NCBI GenBank assembly: GCA_034506175.1 | Contig: JAPDQB010000036.1 | Span: forward strand, 1 to 64,000 | Source of the DNA: a candidate division KSB1 bacterium | GTDB lineage: Bacteria > Zhuqueibacterota > Zhuqueibacteria > Zhuqueibacterales > Zhuqueibacteraceae | Length of the DNA: 64,000 nt | Direction: 5' to 3' | Shown: positions 34,030-42,637 of the stretch, in pieces | How positions within the stretch are numbered: the first letter of the stretch is position 1 | How the letters are laid out: each line of letters begins with the position of its first letter | Translations under genes and position numbers: made by a program | The notes under the pieces: generated by a model | What the model was told of the DNA's origin: nothing | The model's database searches: none | What the model saw: the letters and a program-made list of their open reading frames with translations, nothing else

Positions 34030-34480
34030 GCAAGAACTGAAAGCAAGTTGTGTTGCAGCAGCAGCGCGTATGCTGCTCGATTATCATGGTATAGCCGGAG
34101 TTTCTGAAGCGGAATTGCGGCGCATTCTTAAAAACAAATCACATGGGACGCATTTATTCAATCTTTTGTTTTTGCAAGATGAGAAGCGATGGGGTCTCGA
34201 CGTTGAAATCAGCAAGGGTTCTCCCAATGAGCTTTTTGCGACGATTTCAATACACAAAATTCCGGTAATCGTGTTTGTCAATACAGCCTCATTGCCGCAT
34301 TGGGATGAAATGGCGTATCACGTTGTGCTCGCGGTGGGATATGATGAAGAATTTGTCATTGTCAACGACCCCTTTTTTGATGAGAAAGAAATACAAGTCC
34401 TAATGGAAAACTTCATCAAGGCTTGGGGCAAAAACGACAATTACATGGTTGTCATCAAAAAGAAAGGCGAGGTTGGATAG
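33977..34480 (+). CDS. C39-like cysteine peptidase domain protein
   Basis: 167 aa starting at GTG. It has the papain-like C39 layout: Gln and Cys in KQELKASCVAAAARMLLDYHG (Q19, C25), His in YHVVLAVGY (about 114), and Asp in VNDPFFDE (about 127). There is no signal peptide and no ABC transporter is near, so it is unlike bacteriocin-processing C39 transporters. It probably cleaves, or binds, a cytoplasmic partner such as the upstream 127-aa protein (inference). Confidence 0.75.
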   Translation: MKKSKKTPPVLLRKRHVKQELKASCVAAAARMLLDYHGIAGVSEAELRRILKNKSHGTHLFNLLFLQDEKRWGLDVEISKGSPNELFATISIHKIPVIVFVNTASLPHWDEMAYHVVLAVGYDEEFVIVNDPFFDEKEIQVLMENFIKAWGKNDNYMVVIKKKGEVG

Positions 34481-34481
34481 A

Positions 34482-35327
34482 ATGGAACGCATCGGCGTGA
34501 TCGGCGCTGGCACGATGGGCAACGGCATCGCCCATGTGTTCGCGCAATTCGGCTATGCGGTCACTTTGGTGGACGTCAAGCAGGAGTTTCTCGGCCGCGC
34601 GCTGGCCACGATCAAAGCCAATTTGGAGCGGCAGGCGAAGAAGGGCATCATTGCCGTCAACGAAATGGCGACGATTCTCGGTCGTATTGCCACCGACACG
34701 AAGTTGCAGGCAGTTGCGAATAGCGAGCTGGTGGTAGAAGCGGCCACCGAAGAGGCGGCGCTTAAAAAGAAAATTTTTGTTGAGCTGGACGCGCTGTGCC
34801 CGGCGGAAACGATTTTGGCGAGCAACACCTCGTCGATCGCGATCACCGAAATCGCGGCGGCCACCAAGCGCCCGGAGAAAGTCATCGGCATGCATTTCTT
34901 CAATCCGGTGCCGGTGATGGCGCTGGTGGAAGTGATTCGCGGCCTGGCGACGGACGACGAAACGTTCAATGCCGTCATGAAGCTCAGCAAAGCGCTCGGC
35001 AAAACGCCGGTGGCGGTGAATGATTATCCCGGCTTCGTTTCCAACCGCGTACTGATGCCGATGATCAACGAGGCGATTTACTGCGTGATGGAAGGCGTGG
35101 CGGAAAAAGAAGCAATTGACAACGTCATGAAACTCGGTATGAATCATCCCATGGGACCGTTGGCGCTGGCGGATTTTATTGGCCTCGATGTGTGTTTGCA
35201 CATTATGGAAGTGCTGCACCAGCAACTGGGTGATGACAAATATCGCCCGTGTCCGCTATTGCGCAAAATGGTGGCCGCGGGCCATCTCGGCAAAAAATCG
35301 GGGCGGGGATTTTACTCGTATGCGTAA
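34482..35327 (+). CDS. 3-hydroxybutyryl-CoA (3-hydroxyacyl-CoA) dehydrogenase
   Basis: 281 aa. It starts MERIGVIGAGTMGNGIAHVF with the NAD-binding GxGxxG, then IASNTSSIAITEIA (about 112), GMHFFNPVPVM (catalytic His, about 138), and the C-terminal dimerisation domain with GMNHPMGPLALADFIGLDV. It oxidises 3-hydroxyacyl-CoA to 3-ketoacyl-CoA, logically between the hydratase and thiolase. Start follows the peptidase stop by one base. Confidence 0.93.
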   Translation: MERIGVIGAGTMGNGIAHVFAQFGYAVTLVDVKQEFLGRALATIKANLERQAKKGIIAVNEMATILGRIATDTKLQAVANSELVVEAATEEAALKKKIFVELDALCPAETILASNTSSIAITEIAAATKRPEKVIGMHFFNPVPVMALVEVIRGLATDDETFNAVMKLSKALGKTPVAVNDYPGFVSNRVLMPMINEAIYCVMEGVAEKEAIDNVMKLGMNHPMGPLALADFIGLDVCLHIMEVLHQQLGDDKYRPCPLLRKMVAAGHLGKKSGRGFYSYA

Positions 35328-35348
35328 ATTGAAAATATCGAGGAAGGT

Positions 35349-36488
35349 ATGGACTTCAAATTGACCGCAGAGCAAATTCAAATTCGCGATGAAATCCGCC
35401 GTTTTGCCGAAACCGAGATTGCGCCGGATGCGGCGGAGCGCGACGCGCAGGAAAAATTCGCCGAGAAGCAAATCAAAAAGCTCGGCGAGCTGGGTTATAT
35501 GGGGATGACCGTCAGTTCCCAATACGGCGGACAGAGCGCAGATACCGTCACTTACGCTTTGGTGGTCGAAGAGCTTTCCAAAGTCGATGCCTCGGTTGGC
35601 GTGGCCTTATCGGTGAATAACTCGCTGGTTTGCTATGGCCTCGAAAGATTTGGCAATGAGGAGCAGAAGCAAAAATATTTAGTGCCGTTGGCAACCGGCA
35701 AGGCGCTCGGCGCGTATTGCCTTTCGGAGCCCGGCACCGGCAGCGACGCCGGCAATATGATGACGGTTGCAGAAAAGCGCGGCGATCATTATATTATCAA
35801 CGGCGCCAAAAATTTTATCACCAACGGCGTTCACGCCGATTATCTGATCGTTTTTGCCACGCTCGACAAAAAAGCCGGCACCAAAGGCGTGTGTGCTTTC
35901 ATCGTCGAAAGAAATTTTGCGGGGGTGTCCGTCGGCAAAAAAGAGAAAAAACTCGGCATTCGCAGCAGCGACACGGCGATGCTGAATTTTGACGGGGTCA
36001 AAGTGCCGGCGGCGAACTTGCTCGGGCAGGAAGGCAAGGGTTTTTCGATCGCGATGGCCATTCTTGACGTGGGGCGCATCGGCATTGCGGCGCAAGCGCT
36101 TGGCATTGCGCGCGCTTCATTTGAAGCAGCGCTCAAATATGCCAAAGAGCGCCGGCAATTCGGACGGCCGATCATTGATTTTCAGGCAATCAATTTCATG
36201 CTGGCGGACATGGCGACGGAAATCGACGCGGCGCGGTTACTCATTTATCAAGCCGCCGTTGCAAAGGACAGCGGGGAAAAATTTTCCGTCCAGGCGGCCA
36301 AAGCCAAGCTGTACGCGTCACGCGTGGCGGTTGATTGCGCCGTAAAGGCGGTGCAAATTTTTGGCGGGGCCGGCTATCTGAAAGATTACCCGGTCGAGCG
36401 TTTTATGCGCGACGCCAAAATCACGGAAATTTATGAGGGCACGTCGGAAATCCAAAAACTCGTCATTGCCCGCAGCTTGATGACGTAA
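35349..36488 (+). CDS. Acyl-CoA dehydrogenase (short-chain/butyryl-CoA type)
   Basis: 379 aa. It begins MDFKLTAEQIQIRDEIRRFA; the loop YCLSEPGTGSDAGNM, segment VERFMRDAKITEIYEGTSEI near the C-terminus with the catalytic Glu, and FGGAGYLKDYP are typical of short-chain acyl-CoA dehydrogenases. It shares the family with the gene at 28873, differing in substrate loop residues, so the two likely act on different acyl chains. Confidence 0.92.
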   Translation: MDFKLTAEQIQIRDEIRRFAETEIAPDAAERDAQEKFAEKQIKKLGELGYMGMTVSSQYGGQSADTVTYALVVEELSKVDASVGVALSVNNSLVCYGLERFGNEEQKQKYLVPLATGKALGAYCLSEPGTGSDAGNMMTVAEKRGDHYIINGAKNFITNGVHADYLIVFATLDKKAGTKGVCAFIVERNFAGVSVGKKEKKLGIRSSDTAMLNFDGVKVPAANLLGQEGKGFSIAMAILDVGRIGIAAQALGIARASFEAALKYAKERRQFGRPIIDFQAINFMLADMATEIDAARLLIYQAAVAKDSGEKFSVQAAKAKLYASRVAVDCAVKAVQIFGGAGYLKDYPVERFMRDAKITEIYEGTSEIQKLVIARSLMT

Positions 36489-36489
36489 C

Positions 36490-36594
36490 GTTCGTAGTTT
36501 CGTCTTCAGGCGTCACGTACTGGAATTGGAAAAGGTTTCGATGACCCTCAGTTCTGTGCCAATGTCAATGGTTTGCGCCTGAAGGCGAAACGGC
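36490..36594. repeat. Repeat C, tandem copy 1 (105 bp)
   Basis: GTTCGTAGTTTCGTCTTCAGGCG-type left arm and CGCCTGAAGGCGAAAC right arm are inverted repeats enclosing about 65 bp. It directly abuts the second copy. A small non-coding palindromic element between the dehydrogenase and aminotransferase genes. Confidence 0.75.
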
Positions 36595-36701
36595 GTTCGT
36601 AGTAACACCTTCAGGCGTCGGGCGTTGAAATTGAGAAAGTGCTTCATTTAATCCGCAGGTTTGTGCCAATGCCAAACGTTCACGCCTGAAGGCCGAACGA
36701 C
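36595..36701. repeat. Repeat C, tandem copy 2 (107 bp)
   Basis: Same start (GTTCGTAGT, CTTCAGGCGTC) and inverted end (CGCCTGAAGGC) as copy 1, and a shared internal TGTGCCAATG. The interior is more diverged. It ends 22 bp before the aminotransferase ATG. Single arms of the same motif occur at 28702 and 62034. Confidence 0.75.
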
Positions 36702-36723
36702 AAACCAATCGAGGAGAGGAAAC

Positions 36724-37737
36724 ATGACACGGCTACCCAACGGCAAAGCGGCTTATGCCGCCCGCATGAAGAAGACGCGGCAGAGCAAGCCCCAAACCGA
36801 CAAGGCGGTTTCGACCGGCTTCGATGAGAAAACCAAAATTTGGTTTAATGGCAGGATGGTCCGTTGGCAGGAGGCCACAGTGCATGTGATGTCTCACGTG
36901 ATTCATTATGGCTCCAGCGTTTTCGAGGGATTCCGTTGTTACAACACTTTGAACGGCCCGGCGATTTTTCGCCTGAAAGATCACATCGACCGGCTGTTTG
37001 ATTCGGCCAAAATTTATCGCATCGATATGCCATTTACCAGAGCCGAAATCATGCAGGCCTGCATCGACGTTGTTCGTCTGAACAAGCTCAAAGAATGTTA
37101 CCTGCGTCCGGTGGCGTTTCGCGGTTATCACAGTCTTGGCGTCGATCCGCGGCTGTGCCCGACGATGGTTGCGATTGCGGCGTTGATGTGGGGCAAGTAT
37201 CTTGGTCCCGAGGCGCTGAAAGCTGGCGTCGATGTGCGCGTAGCTTCGTGGAATCGCATGCGTCCCAACACCTTTCCGGCAATGGCCAAAGCGGCATCGA
37301 ACTATATGCCGTCGCAACTCGTTAAATTGGAGGCAAAGATCGATTATTATGTTGAAGGCATTATGTTGGACTCAAATGGCTATGTGAGCGAGGGCAGCGG
37401 GGAAAATATTTTTCTATTCTATCACGGCAAGCTTTACACGCCGCCGTTGACCGCCAGCATTTTGCCGGGCATCACGCGTGATTGCACGATCACGATGGCG
37501 AGGGAATTCGGTTACGACGTTATCGAGGCGCCCGTCCCACGCGAGATGCTTTATGTTTCCGACGAGGTTTTTTTCACCGGCAGCGCCGCGGAAATCACGC
37601 CGATTCGCTCGATTGACCGGATCACGATCGGCAATGGCGCTTGCGGGCCGCTCACGGCGCGTCTGCAAGACCGTTTCTTCGCGATTGTCGAAGGCCGGGC
37701 CGAGGACGTTCATGGCTGGCTGACGCCAGTGCATTAA
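36724..37737 (+). CDS. ilvE: Branched-chain amino acid aminotransferase
   Basis: 337 aa from ATG 36724 with GGAGAGGAAAC upstream. PLP fold type IV: VIHYGSSVFEGFRCY (about 61-75), RPVAFRGY, the PLP-binding Lys in MAKAASNYMPSQLVK (about 186-200), LDSNGYVSEGSGENIF (about 217), and GITRDCTI. It moves amino groups between Val/Leu/Ile and 2-oxoglutarate. Beside acyl-CoA catabolic genes it may feed branched-chain keto acids into degradation, though biosynthesis is equally possible. Confidence 0.9.
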   Translation: MTRLPNGKAAYAARMKKTRQSKPQTDKAVSTGFDEKTKIWFNGRMVRWQEATVHVMSHVIHYGSSVFEGFRCYNTLNGPAIFRLKDHIDRLFDSAKIYRIDMPFTRAEIMQACIDVVRLNKLKECYLRPVAFRGYHSLGVDPRLCPTMVAIAALMWGKYLGPEALKAGVDVRVASWNRMRPNTFPAMAKAASNYMPSQLVKLEAKIDYYVEGIMLDSNGYVSEGSGENIFLFYHGKLYTPPLTASILPGITRDCTITMAREFGYDVIEAPVPREMLYVSDEVFFTGSAAEITPIRSIDRITIGNGACGPLTARLQDRFFAIVEGRAEDVHGWLTPVH

Positions 37738-37831
37738 ATTTGTTTGCAAAATTCATTTTTTTGTCTTATGTAGTTAATAGGCCGAGTTTGAAAAGCACCT
37801 CGGTCGTTTTGAGTTTGCATTCGCACTCTCT

Positions 37832-37903
37832 TGTCATGCCCGCAGGAATCTTTTTCGTCGCACGCTCTATGCGACGGTGACAAGGGATTTTTCCAGAATG
37901 ACA
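37832..37903. repeat. Palindromic repeat B, 72 bp
   Basis: Begins TGTCATGCCCGCAGGAATC and ends GGATTTTTCCAGAATGACA, matching the ends of the copy at 28758-28828, with an inner hairpin GTCGCA...TGCGAC. It lies in the 237-bp gap between ilvE and nusB, which otherwise shows no gene. Confidence 0.75.
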
Positions 37904-37974
37904 TGTTAACGTTGAAGCCATTCAAGAATAGACAAAATCATTGTTTTGCTATTCGCTTTTAAATTTGGAAGAAG

Positions 37975-38448
37975 ATGTCACAAGGCAGCGGACGCCGCCG
38001 CGCGCGGGAATTGGCTCTGCAAGCATGTTATGCGCATGAGTTGTCCGGCAATCCGCCGGCACAAATCAGTGACGACGTGATTTTCAGCAAAGACGAGGCC
38101 GGCGCGGTGCTGGAATTTGCCAACGAGCTGTTTCGCCGGACAGTGGCGGAGATTCCACGTTTCGATATGATGATCCGGCGCAAAGCCGTCAATTGGGAAT
38201 TTAACCGTATCGCGATTATGGACAAGCTCATCCTGCGCATGGCGCTGTGTGAGTTTGTGTACTTTCCTGATATTCCACCAAAAGTCACCATCGACGAGGC
38301 CATCGAGATCGCCAAGAAGTACAGCACGGAAAAAAGCGGCCGCTTCGTCAACGGCATTCTCGACGCCGTGCTCATCGATCTGCGCCAGCAAGGCCGTTTG
38401 CACAAAAAAGGGCGCGGGCTGAGCGAGGGGAATGAGGATGATGATTGA
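37975..38448 (+). CDS. nusB: Transcription antitermination protein NusB
   Basis: 157 aa, all-helical NusB: RRRARELALQACYAHELSGN (arginine-rich start that binds boxA RNA), FNRIAIMDKLILRMALCEF, and IDEAIEIAKKYSTEKSGRFVNGILD, the family signature. It works with NusA/E/G on rRNA operons; nusG is also in this window. GGAAGAAG precedes the ATG. A charged tail (about 140-157) is longer than in E. coli. Confidence 0.95.
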   Translation: MSQGSGRRRARELALQACYAHELSGNPPAQISDDVIFSKDEAGAVLEFANELFRRTVAEIPRFDMMIRRKAVNWEFNRIAIMDKLILRMALCEFVYFPDIPPKVTIDEAIEIAKKYSTEKSGRFVNGILDAVLIDLRQQGRLHKKGRGLSEGNEDDD

Positions 38449-38498
38449 CGCGGCCGTTATTTTTAGTTTTATGTGAAACCAAACTTTTGGATAAAAAT

Positions 38499-38917
38499 GT
38501 GAAAGTCTTCATCAGTCATTCCCGCTCCCAAACTGATGAGCCGCTTGTGAGGAAGGTTACAACTGCTTTGCAACAAGCCGGTTTGGAAGTTTGGGACGAG
38601 CGCATGGAAATTTTTCGGGCGATAATTGGGCGGAGAAGATTGCGCAAGCGCTGCGTGAGTCCGACGCGATGTTCGTTTTGCTCACGCCCAACGCTCTCGA
38701 TTCCAAATTGATGGATCATGATATCGGGTATGCGTTTGGTGAGTACCGCTTTCGTAATCGTTTGGTCACTGTACTCGCCGGTCCTTCGAAAAAGGTATCG
38801 GAAGAGGACATTCCTGGATTTTTGCGCCGTTTGAAAATTATCAAACTGGGTGAAAGCGGCAAGGAAGACCATATCAACCAGATGGCACAGGCGCTTTTGG
38901 AAACTGCCGAAACGTAA
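38499..38917 (+). pseudogene. TIR-domain protein with one-base frameshift
   Basis: From GTG 38499: VKVFISHSRSQTDEPLVRKV and ..GLEVWDERMEIF, then a slip at TTTTTCGGGCG (expected TTTTTCCGGGCG). The other frame continues GDNWAEKIAQALRESDAMFV, LLTPNALDSKL, GYAFGEYRFRNRLVTVL to stop 38917. Restoring one C gives a ~139-residue TIR_2 protein. TIR domains are NAD-cleaving or signalling modules of anti-phage defence. It sits after nusB and next to a second broken TIR gene. Confidence 0.7.
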
Positions 38918-38931
38918 GCTTTGAGTTAACT

Positions 38932-39099
38932 ATGTTACCTTCCGAAGTTTTCATTTCGCATTCAGATCAAGACCGGCAGTTTGTCACCAAGGTGGTTGAA
39001 GCCCTGCAACGACACGGAATTCCGGCATGGTACAGCCGAAAGAATCTCGTTGGGGCGCAACAATGGCATGATGAAATCGGCGCGGCGCTGCAACGCTAA
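38932..39099 (+). pseudogene. Truncated second TIR-domain gene
   Basis: 55 codons reading MLPSEVFISHSDQDRQFVTK, then VVEALQRHGIPAWYSRKNLV and ..WHDEIGAALQR before a stop. This is the first third of a TIR_2 domain; the remainder is missing and the secA gene starts 70 bp later. It is a separate gene from the one at 38499, since both have their own VFISHS start. Confidence 0.65.
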
Positions 39100-39169
39100 A
39101 GTTGAATTTTTGAATCGCTCAGACCTGGCAAGGATATTCAATACCACAAGGATCAGTGAATTTTCTTTC

Positions 39170-42100
39170 ATGAGTCTTTTAACCAAAATTTTCGGCAGCA
39201 AACACGAGCGCGATATCAAGCGGATGCGCCCGATGGTGGCGCGGATTAATGAAATCTACGAAACGCTGCAAGAGCTTTCTGATGACGCGCTGCGGGCGAA
39301 AACGGATAAATTCAAAAAACAAATAGCCGAAGCCACCGCCGAAGTGCGCGAAGAGCTGGTCAAGCTCAATGCGTTGCTGCGTGGCGAAAATGAAGCATTC
39401 AGCGGCAATGGCGTCGATCGTCCGGAGGACGAGCTGCAGCTTACGACAGAGGAATTGCGCAACCAGATTGCCGGGCTGGAGCAAGAAGAGCGGCAAATCA
39501 TCAAAGAAACGCTGGATGCAATTCTTCCGGAAGCTTATGCGGTGGTGAAAGAAACCTGCCGGCGATTGTGTGGTCAAACGTGGCATGTCGTCGGGCATCC
39601 CATCAAATGGGACATGGTGCCTTATGACGTGCAGTTGATCGGCGGCATTGTCCTGCACGAAGGCAAGATCGCCGAGATGGCCACCGGCGAGGGCAAGACC
39701 CTTGTTGCCACCATGCCGCTTTATCTCAATGCCCTGGCCGGCAAAGGCGTGCATCTCGTCACCGTTAATGATTATCTGGCGCGCCGCGACTGTGAGTGGA
39801 TGGGCAAAATTTTTGAATTTCTCGGACTGCGGGCCGCGTATATCACCAACGACATGAATCCACAGCAGCGTCGCGACGCTTACAATGCTGACATCACTTA
39901 CGGCACCAACAATGAGTTTGGGTTCGATTATTTGCGCGACAACATGGCCGTGCGTCCGGAAGATCAGGTCCAGCGCGGGCATTATTTTGCCATTGTCGAC
40001 GAAGTCGATTCCGTGCTCATCGACGAAGCACGCACGCCACTGATCATTTCCGGGCCGGTGGAGCAGAGCGTCGATCAATACGATGCGATGAAGCCGCGTG
40101 TTGATCGCTTGGTCAATGCGCAGACACAGCTCGTCAATCGTTTGATGTCCGAAGCCGAAAAGCTTTTGGAAGAAGGCCGAGAATACGATGCCGGTGTCAA
40201 GCTGCTGCAAGTGCAGCGCGGCGCGCCGAAGAACAAGCGCTTCATGAAATTGCTCCAGGAAGCCGGCACCAAGAAGCTGATTCACCGCGTCGAGAGCGAT
40301 TATTTGCGCGACAAGCGCATGCACGAGCTGGACGAGGAATTGTATTTCGCAATCGACGAGAAGGCGCACACGATTGACACCACCGAAAAAGGCCGCGAAT
40401 TTCTCTCGCCGAACGAGCCGGAAATGTTCGTGCTGCCGGATCTCGGCGAGCGGATGCATCAACTCAACACCGACACCACGCTAGCGGTCGAAGAGAAGGA
40501 AAAACTCAAAGCGGAGTTGATCAAAGAATATGCCGAGAAAAGTGACCGCGTGCACAGCATTGCGCAATTGTTGCGCGCTTATTCGCTCTACGAAAAAGAC
40601 GTTGAATATGTTGTCAATGACGGCAAAGTCGTCATCGTCGATGAATTCACGGGGCGCTTGATGCCGGGTCGGCGCTATTCCGATGGCTTGCACCAGGCGC
40701 TGGAGGCGAAAGAGGGCGTGCGCGTCGAAGGCGAAACCCAAACGCTCGCCACGATTACGCTGCAAAATTATTTTCGCATGTACCACAAGCTGGCGGGCAT
40801 GACCGGCACGGCGGAAACCGAGGCCGGCGAATTTTGGGAAATTTACAAGCTCGACGTCGTCGTCATCCCGACCAATGAACCGGTACGGCGTATGGATTAC
40901 GACGATCAAATTTATCGCACCCGCCGGGAAAAATATAACGCCGTCATCGATGAAATTGCGGAGATGCACGAGAAAAAGCGTCCGGTGCTCGTCGGCACCA
41001 TCAGCGTTGAAGTGTCGGAAACGTTGAGCCGCATGTTGAAACGCAAGGGCATTCCGCACAAAGTTTTGAATGCGAAATATCATCAACAGGAAGCCGAAAT
41101 CGTTGCGCTCGCCGGCCAACCCGGTGCGGTGACCATCGCGACGAACATGGCCGGCCGCGGCACCGATATCAAATTGGGCAAAGGCGTGGTTTTGGCGCCG
41201 TCGAATCATCAATGTGCGCTGATACCCAGCTTAAAAAATTCGCAGCCGCTTTGCCCGCATCTCGACGAATACAAGTGCCGTGAAAATGTGCCGTGCGGCT
41301 TGCATATCATCGGCACGGAGCGCCACGAGGCCCGGCGTATTGACCGGCAGTTGCGAGGGCGTTCCGGGCGGCAAGGCGACCCGGGCTCGTCGCGATTCTA
41401 TCTCTCGCTTGAAGATGATTTGATGCGACTCTTTGGCTCCGAGCGCATCGCCGCGGTGATGGATCGCCTCGGCGCGGAGGAGGGTGAAGTCATCACGCAC
41501 GGCATGGTGACGCGCTCGATTGAACGCGCGCAAAAACGCGTCGAAGGCCACAATTTCAGCATCCGCAAGCATCTGCTCGAGTATGACGATGTCATGAACA
41601 AGCAGCGCACGGTGATCTACAGCCAGCGGGCGCAAGCGCTGCGCGGCGAGAATTTGCGCGACCAAGTTTTGCAGATGATCGAAACGTACATTCAAGAAAA
41701 AGTCGGTCTCTATTGCGGCGGCCATCACGTGGAAGAGTGGGATTGGGAAGGCTTGCAAAATTCCTTCCAGCGCGTGTTTCTGGTGAGCATGCCGGAAGGC
41801 TTGCGCACGCGTCTGGGATTGCAAGCGGATGATTTGCGGCAAGCGCTGGTCGAAGAAGCGCGTGCCGCCTACGCGCGCAAAGAAACATTTGTCTCGCCGA
41901 AGATCATGCGCCAAATCGAGCGTCTGGCAACGCTGCGGGCGATTGATGAAAAATGGCGCGAGCATCTTTACGAGATGGATCAATTGAAAGAGGGCATCAA
42001 TCTCCGCGCCTACGGCCAGAAGGATCCGCTGCTCGAATACAAAAGCGAAGGCTTCCGCATGTTTGAGGAAATGCTCGGGCAAATCGACGAGCAAATTTTA

Positions 42101-42343
42101 GAGACGATCTTCAAGACGCAAGTGGTGGAACCGCCGCCTGTTCGCCGTCGTGTGCCTCAGCAAATATCCACCGTGCATCAATCGTCGATCGGCATGGGAT
42201 TTCAAGGCCAGCCGCAGCAGGCGCCGCCGGCGGGCAAGCGCCAGCCACGTGTCGTTGATGAAAGAGAAAAAATTGGGCGCAACGAGCCATGCTGGTGCGG
42301 CAGCGGGAAGAAGTATAAGAAGTGTCATGGGGCGGAGGCGTGA
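39170..42343 (+). CDS. secA: Protein translocase ATPase SecA
   Basis: 1057 aa from ATG 39170, where MSLLTKIFGSKHERDIKRM matches SecA N-termini. Walker A GEGKT (about 172-176), VDEVDSVLIDEARTPL (DEAD-like Walker B), the GRGTDIKLG nucleotide domain 2 motif, and a C-terminal zinc-binding tail CWCGSGKKYKKCHG. It is longer than the ~900 aa of E. coli SecA, mainly from an insertion of ~70 residues before the Walker A motif, as in Bacteroidota-type SecAs. It drives preproteins through SecYEG; secE is at 59951. Confidence 0.96.
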   Translation: MSLLTKIFGSKHERDIKRMRPMVARINEIYETLQELSDDALRAKTDKFKKQIAEATAEVREELVKLNALLRGENEAFSGNGVDRPEDELQLTTEELRNQIAGLEQEERQIIKETLDAILPEAYAVVKETCRRLCGQTWHVVGHPIKWDMVPYDVQLIGGIVLHEGKIAEMATGEGKTLVATMPLYLNALAGKGVHLVTVNDYLARRDCEWMGKIFEFLGLRAAYITNDMNPQQRRDAYNADITYGTNNEFGFDYLRDNMAVRPEDQVQRGHYFAIVDEVDSVLIDEARTPLIISGPVEQSVDQYDAMKPRVDRLVNAQTQLVNRLMSEAEKLLEEGREYDAGVKLLQVQRGAPKNKRFMKLLQEAGTKKLIHRVESDYLRDKRMHELDEELYFAIDEKAHTIDTTEKGREFLSPNEPEMFVLPDLGERMHQLNTDTTLAVEEKEKLKAELIKEYAEKSDRVHSIAQLLRAYSLYEKDVEYVVNDGKVVIVDEFTGRLMPGRRYSDGLHQALEAKEGVRVEGETQTLATITLQNYFRMYHKLAGMTGTAETEAGEFWEIYKLDVVVIPTNEPVRRMDYDDQIYRTRREKYNAVIDEIAEMHEKKRPVLVGTISVEVSETLSRMLKRKGIPHKVLNAKYHQQEAEIVALAGQPGAVTIATNMAGRGTDIKLGKGVVLAPSNHQCALIPSLKNSQPLCPHLDEYKCRENVPCGLHIIGTERHEARRIDRQLRGRSGRQGDPGSSRFYLSLEDDLMRLFGSERIAAVMDRLGAEEGEVITHGMVTRSIERAQKRVEGHNFSIRKHLLEYDDVMNKQRTVIYSQRAQALRGENLRDQVLQMIETYIQEKVGLYCGGHHVEEWDWEGLQNSFQRVFLVSMPEGLRTRLGLQADDLRQALVEEARAAYARKETFVSPKIMRQIERLATLRAIDEKWREHLYEMDQLKEGINLRAYGQKDPLLEYKSEGFRMFEEMLGQIDEQILETIFKTQVVEPPPVRRRVPQQISTVHQSSIGMGFQGQPQQAPPAGKRQPRVVDEREKIGRNEPCWCGSGKKYKKCHGAEA

Positions 42344-42637
42344 ACGCTTATGCTTTCTCCTGCTCTTACTGTTACTCTTGTGCTTTTCTGAGAGAAGTGA
42401 AAGAACTGATCAGCGCGTTGGTGGAGGAAAGTGAAACCGCCAAGATCGGCCGTTGCAACGCTCTGATTTTACGCAAACCGCCTTCACACAATTGATAAAA
42501 ATTTGTAAAATCCCTTGATTTTAAAAAATTTTTTCGTACATTGCAGGCGAGTTGGAGAAAGCTTGCGCTCATTTTATGCGTGATCTTTGACGCGATTATT
42601 TTTTTCTTAAAGTCTTGCAGGAGTTTTATCGTTCGTT
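42344..42637. other. Intergenic secA-topA region
   Basis: No supported gene. A short open stretch at 42398-42500 has no ribosome-binding site or recognisable motif. The topA promoter lies at 42515-42542. Confidence 0.5.
42515..42542 (+). promoter_or_regulatory. Putative sigma70-type promoter for topA
   Basis: TTGATT (42515-42520), 16-bp AT-rich spacer, TACATT (42537-42542). About 95 bp upstream of the topA ATG. Confidence 0.5.

Noticed and set aside
36490..36701. Two ~106-bp tandem copies considered as a CRISPR or integron attC pair
   Set aside because: Only two copies, interiors partly similar, and no attC core sites (GTTRRRY with matching inverse core), cas genes or integrase next to them.
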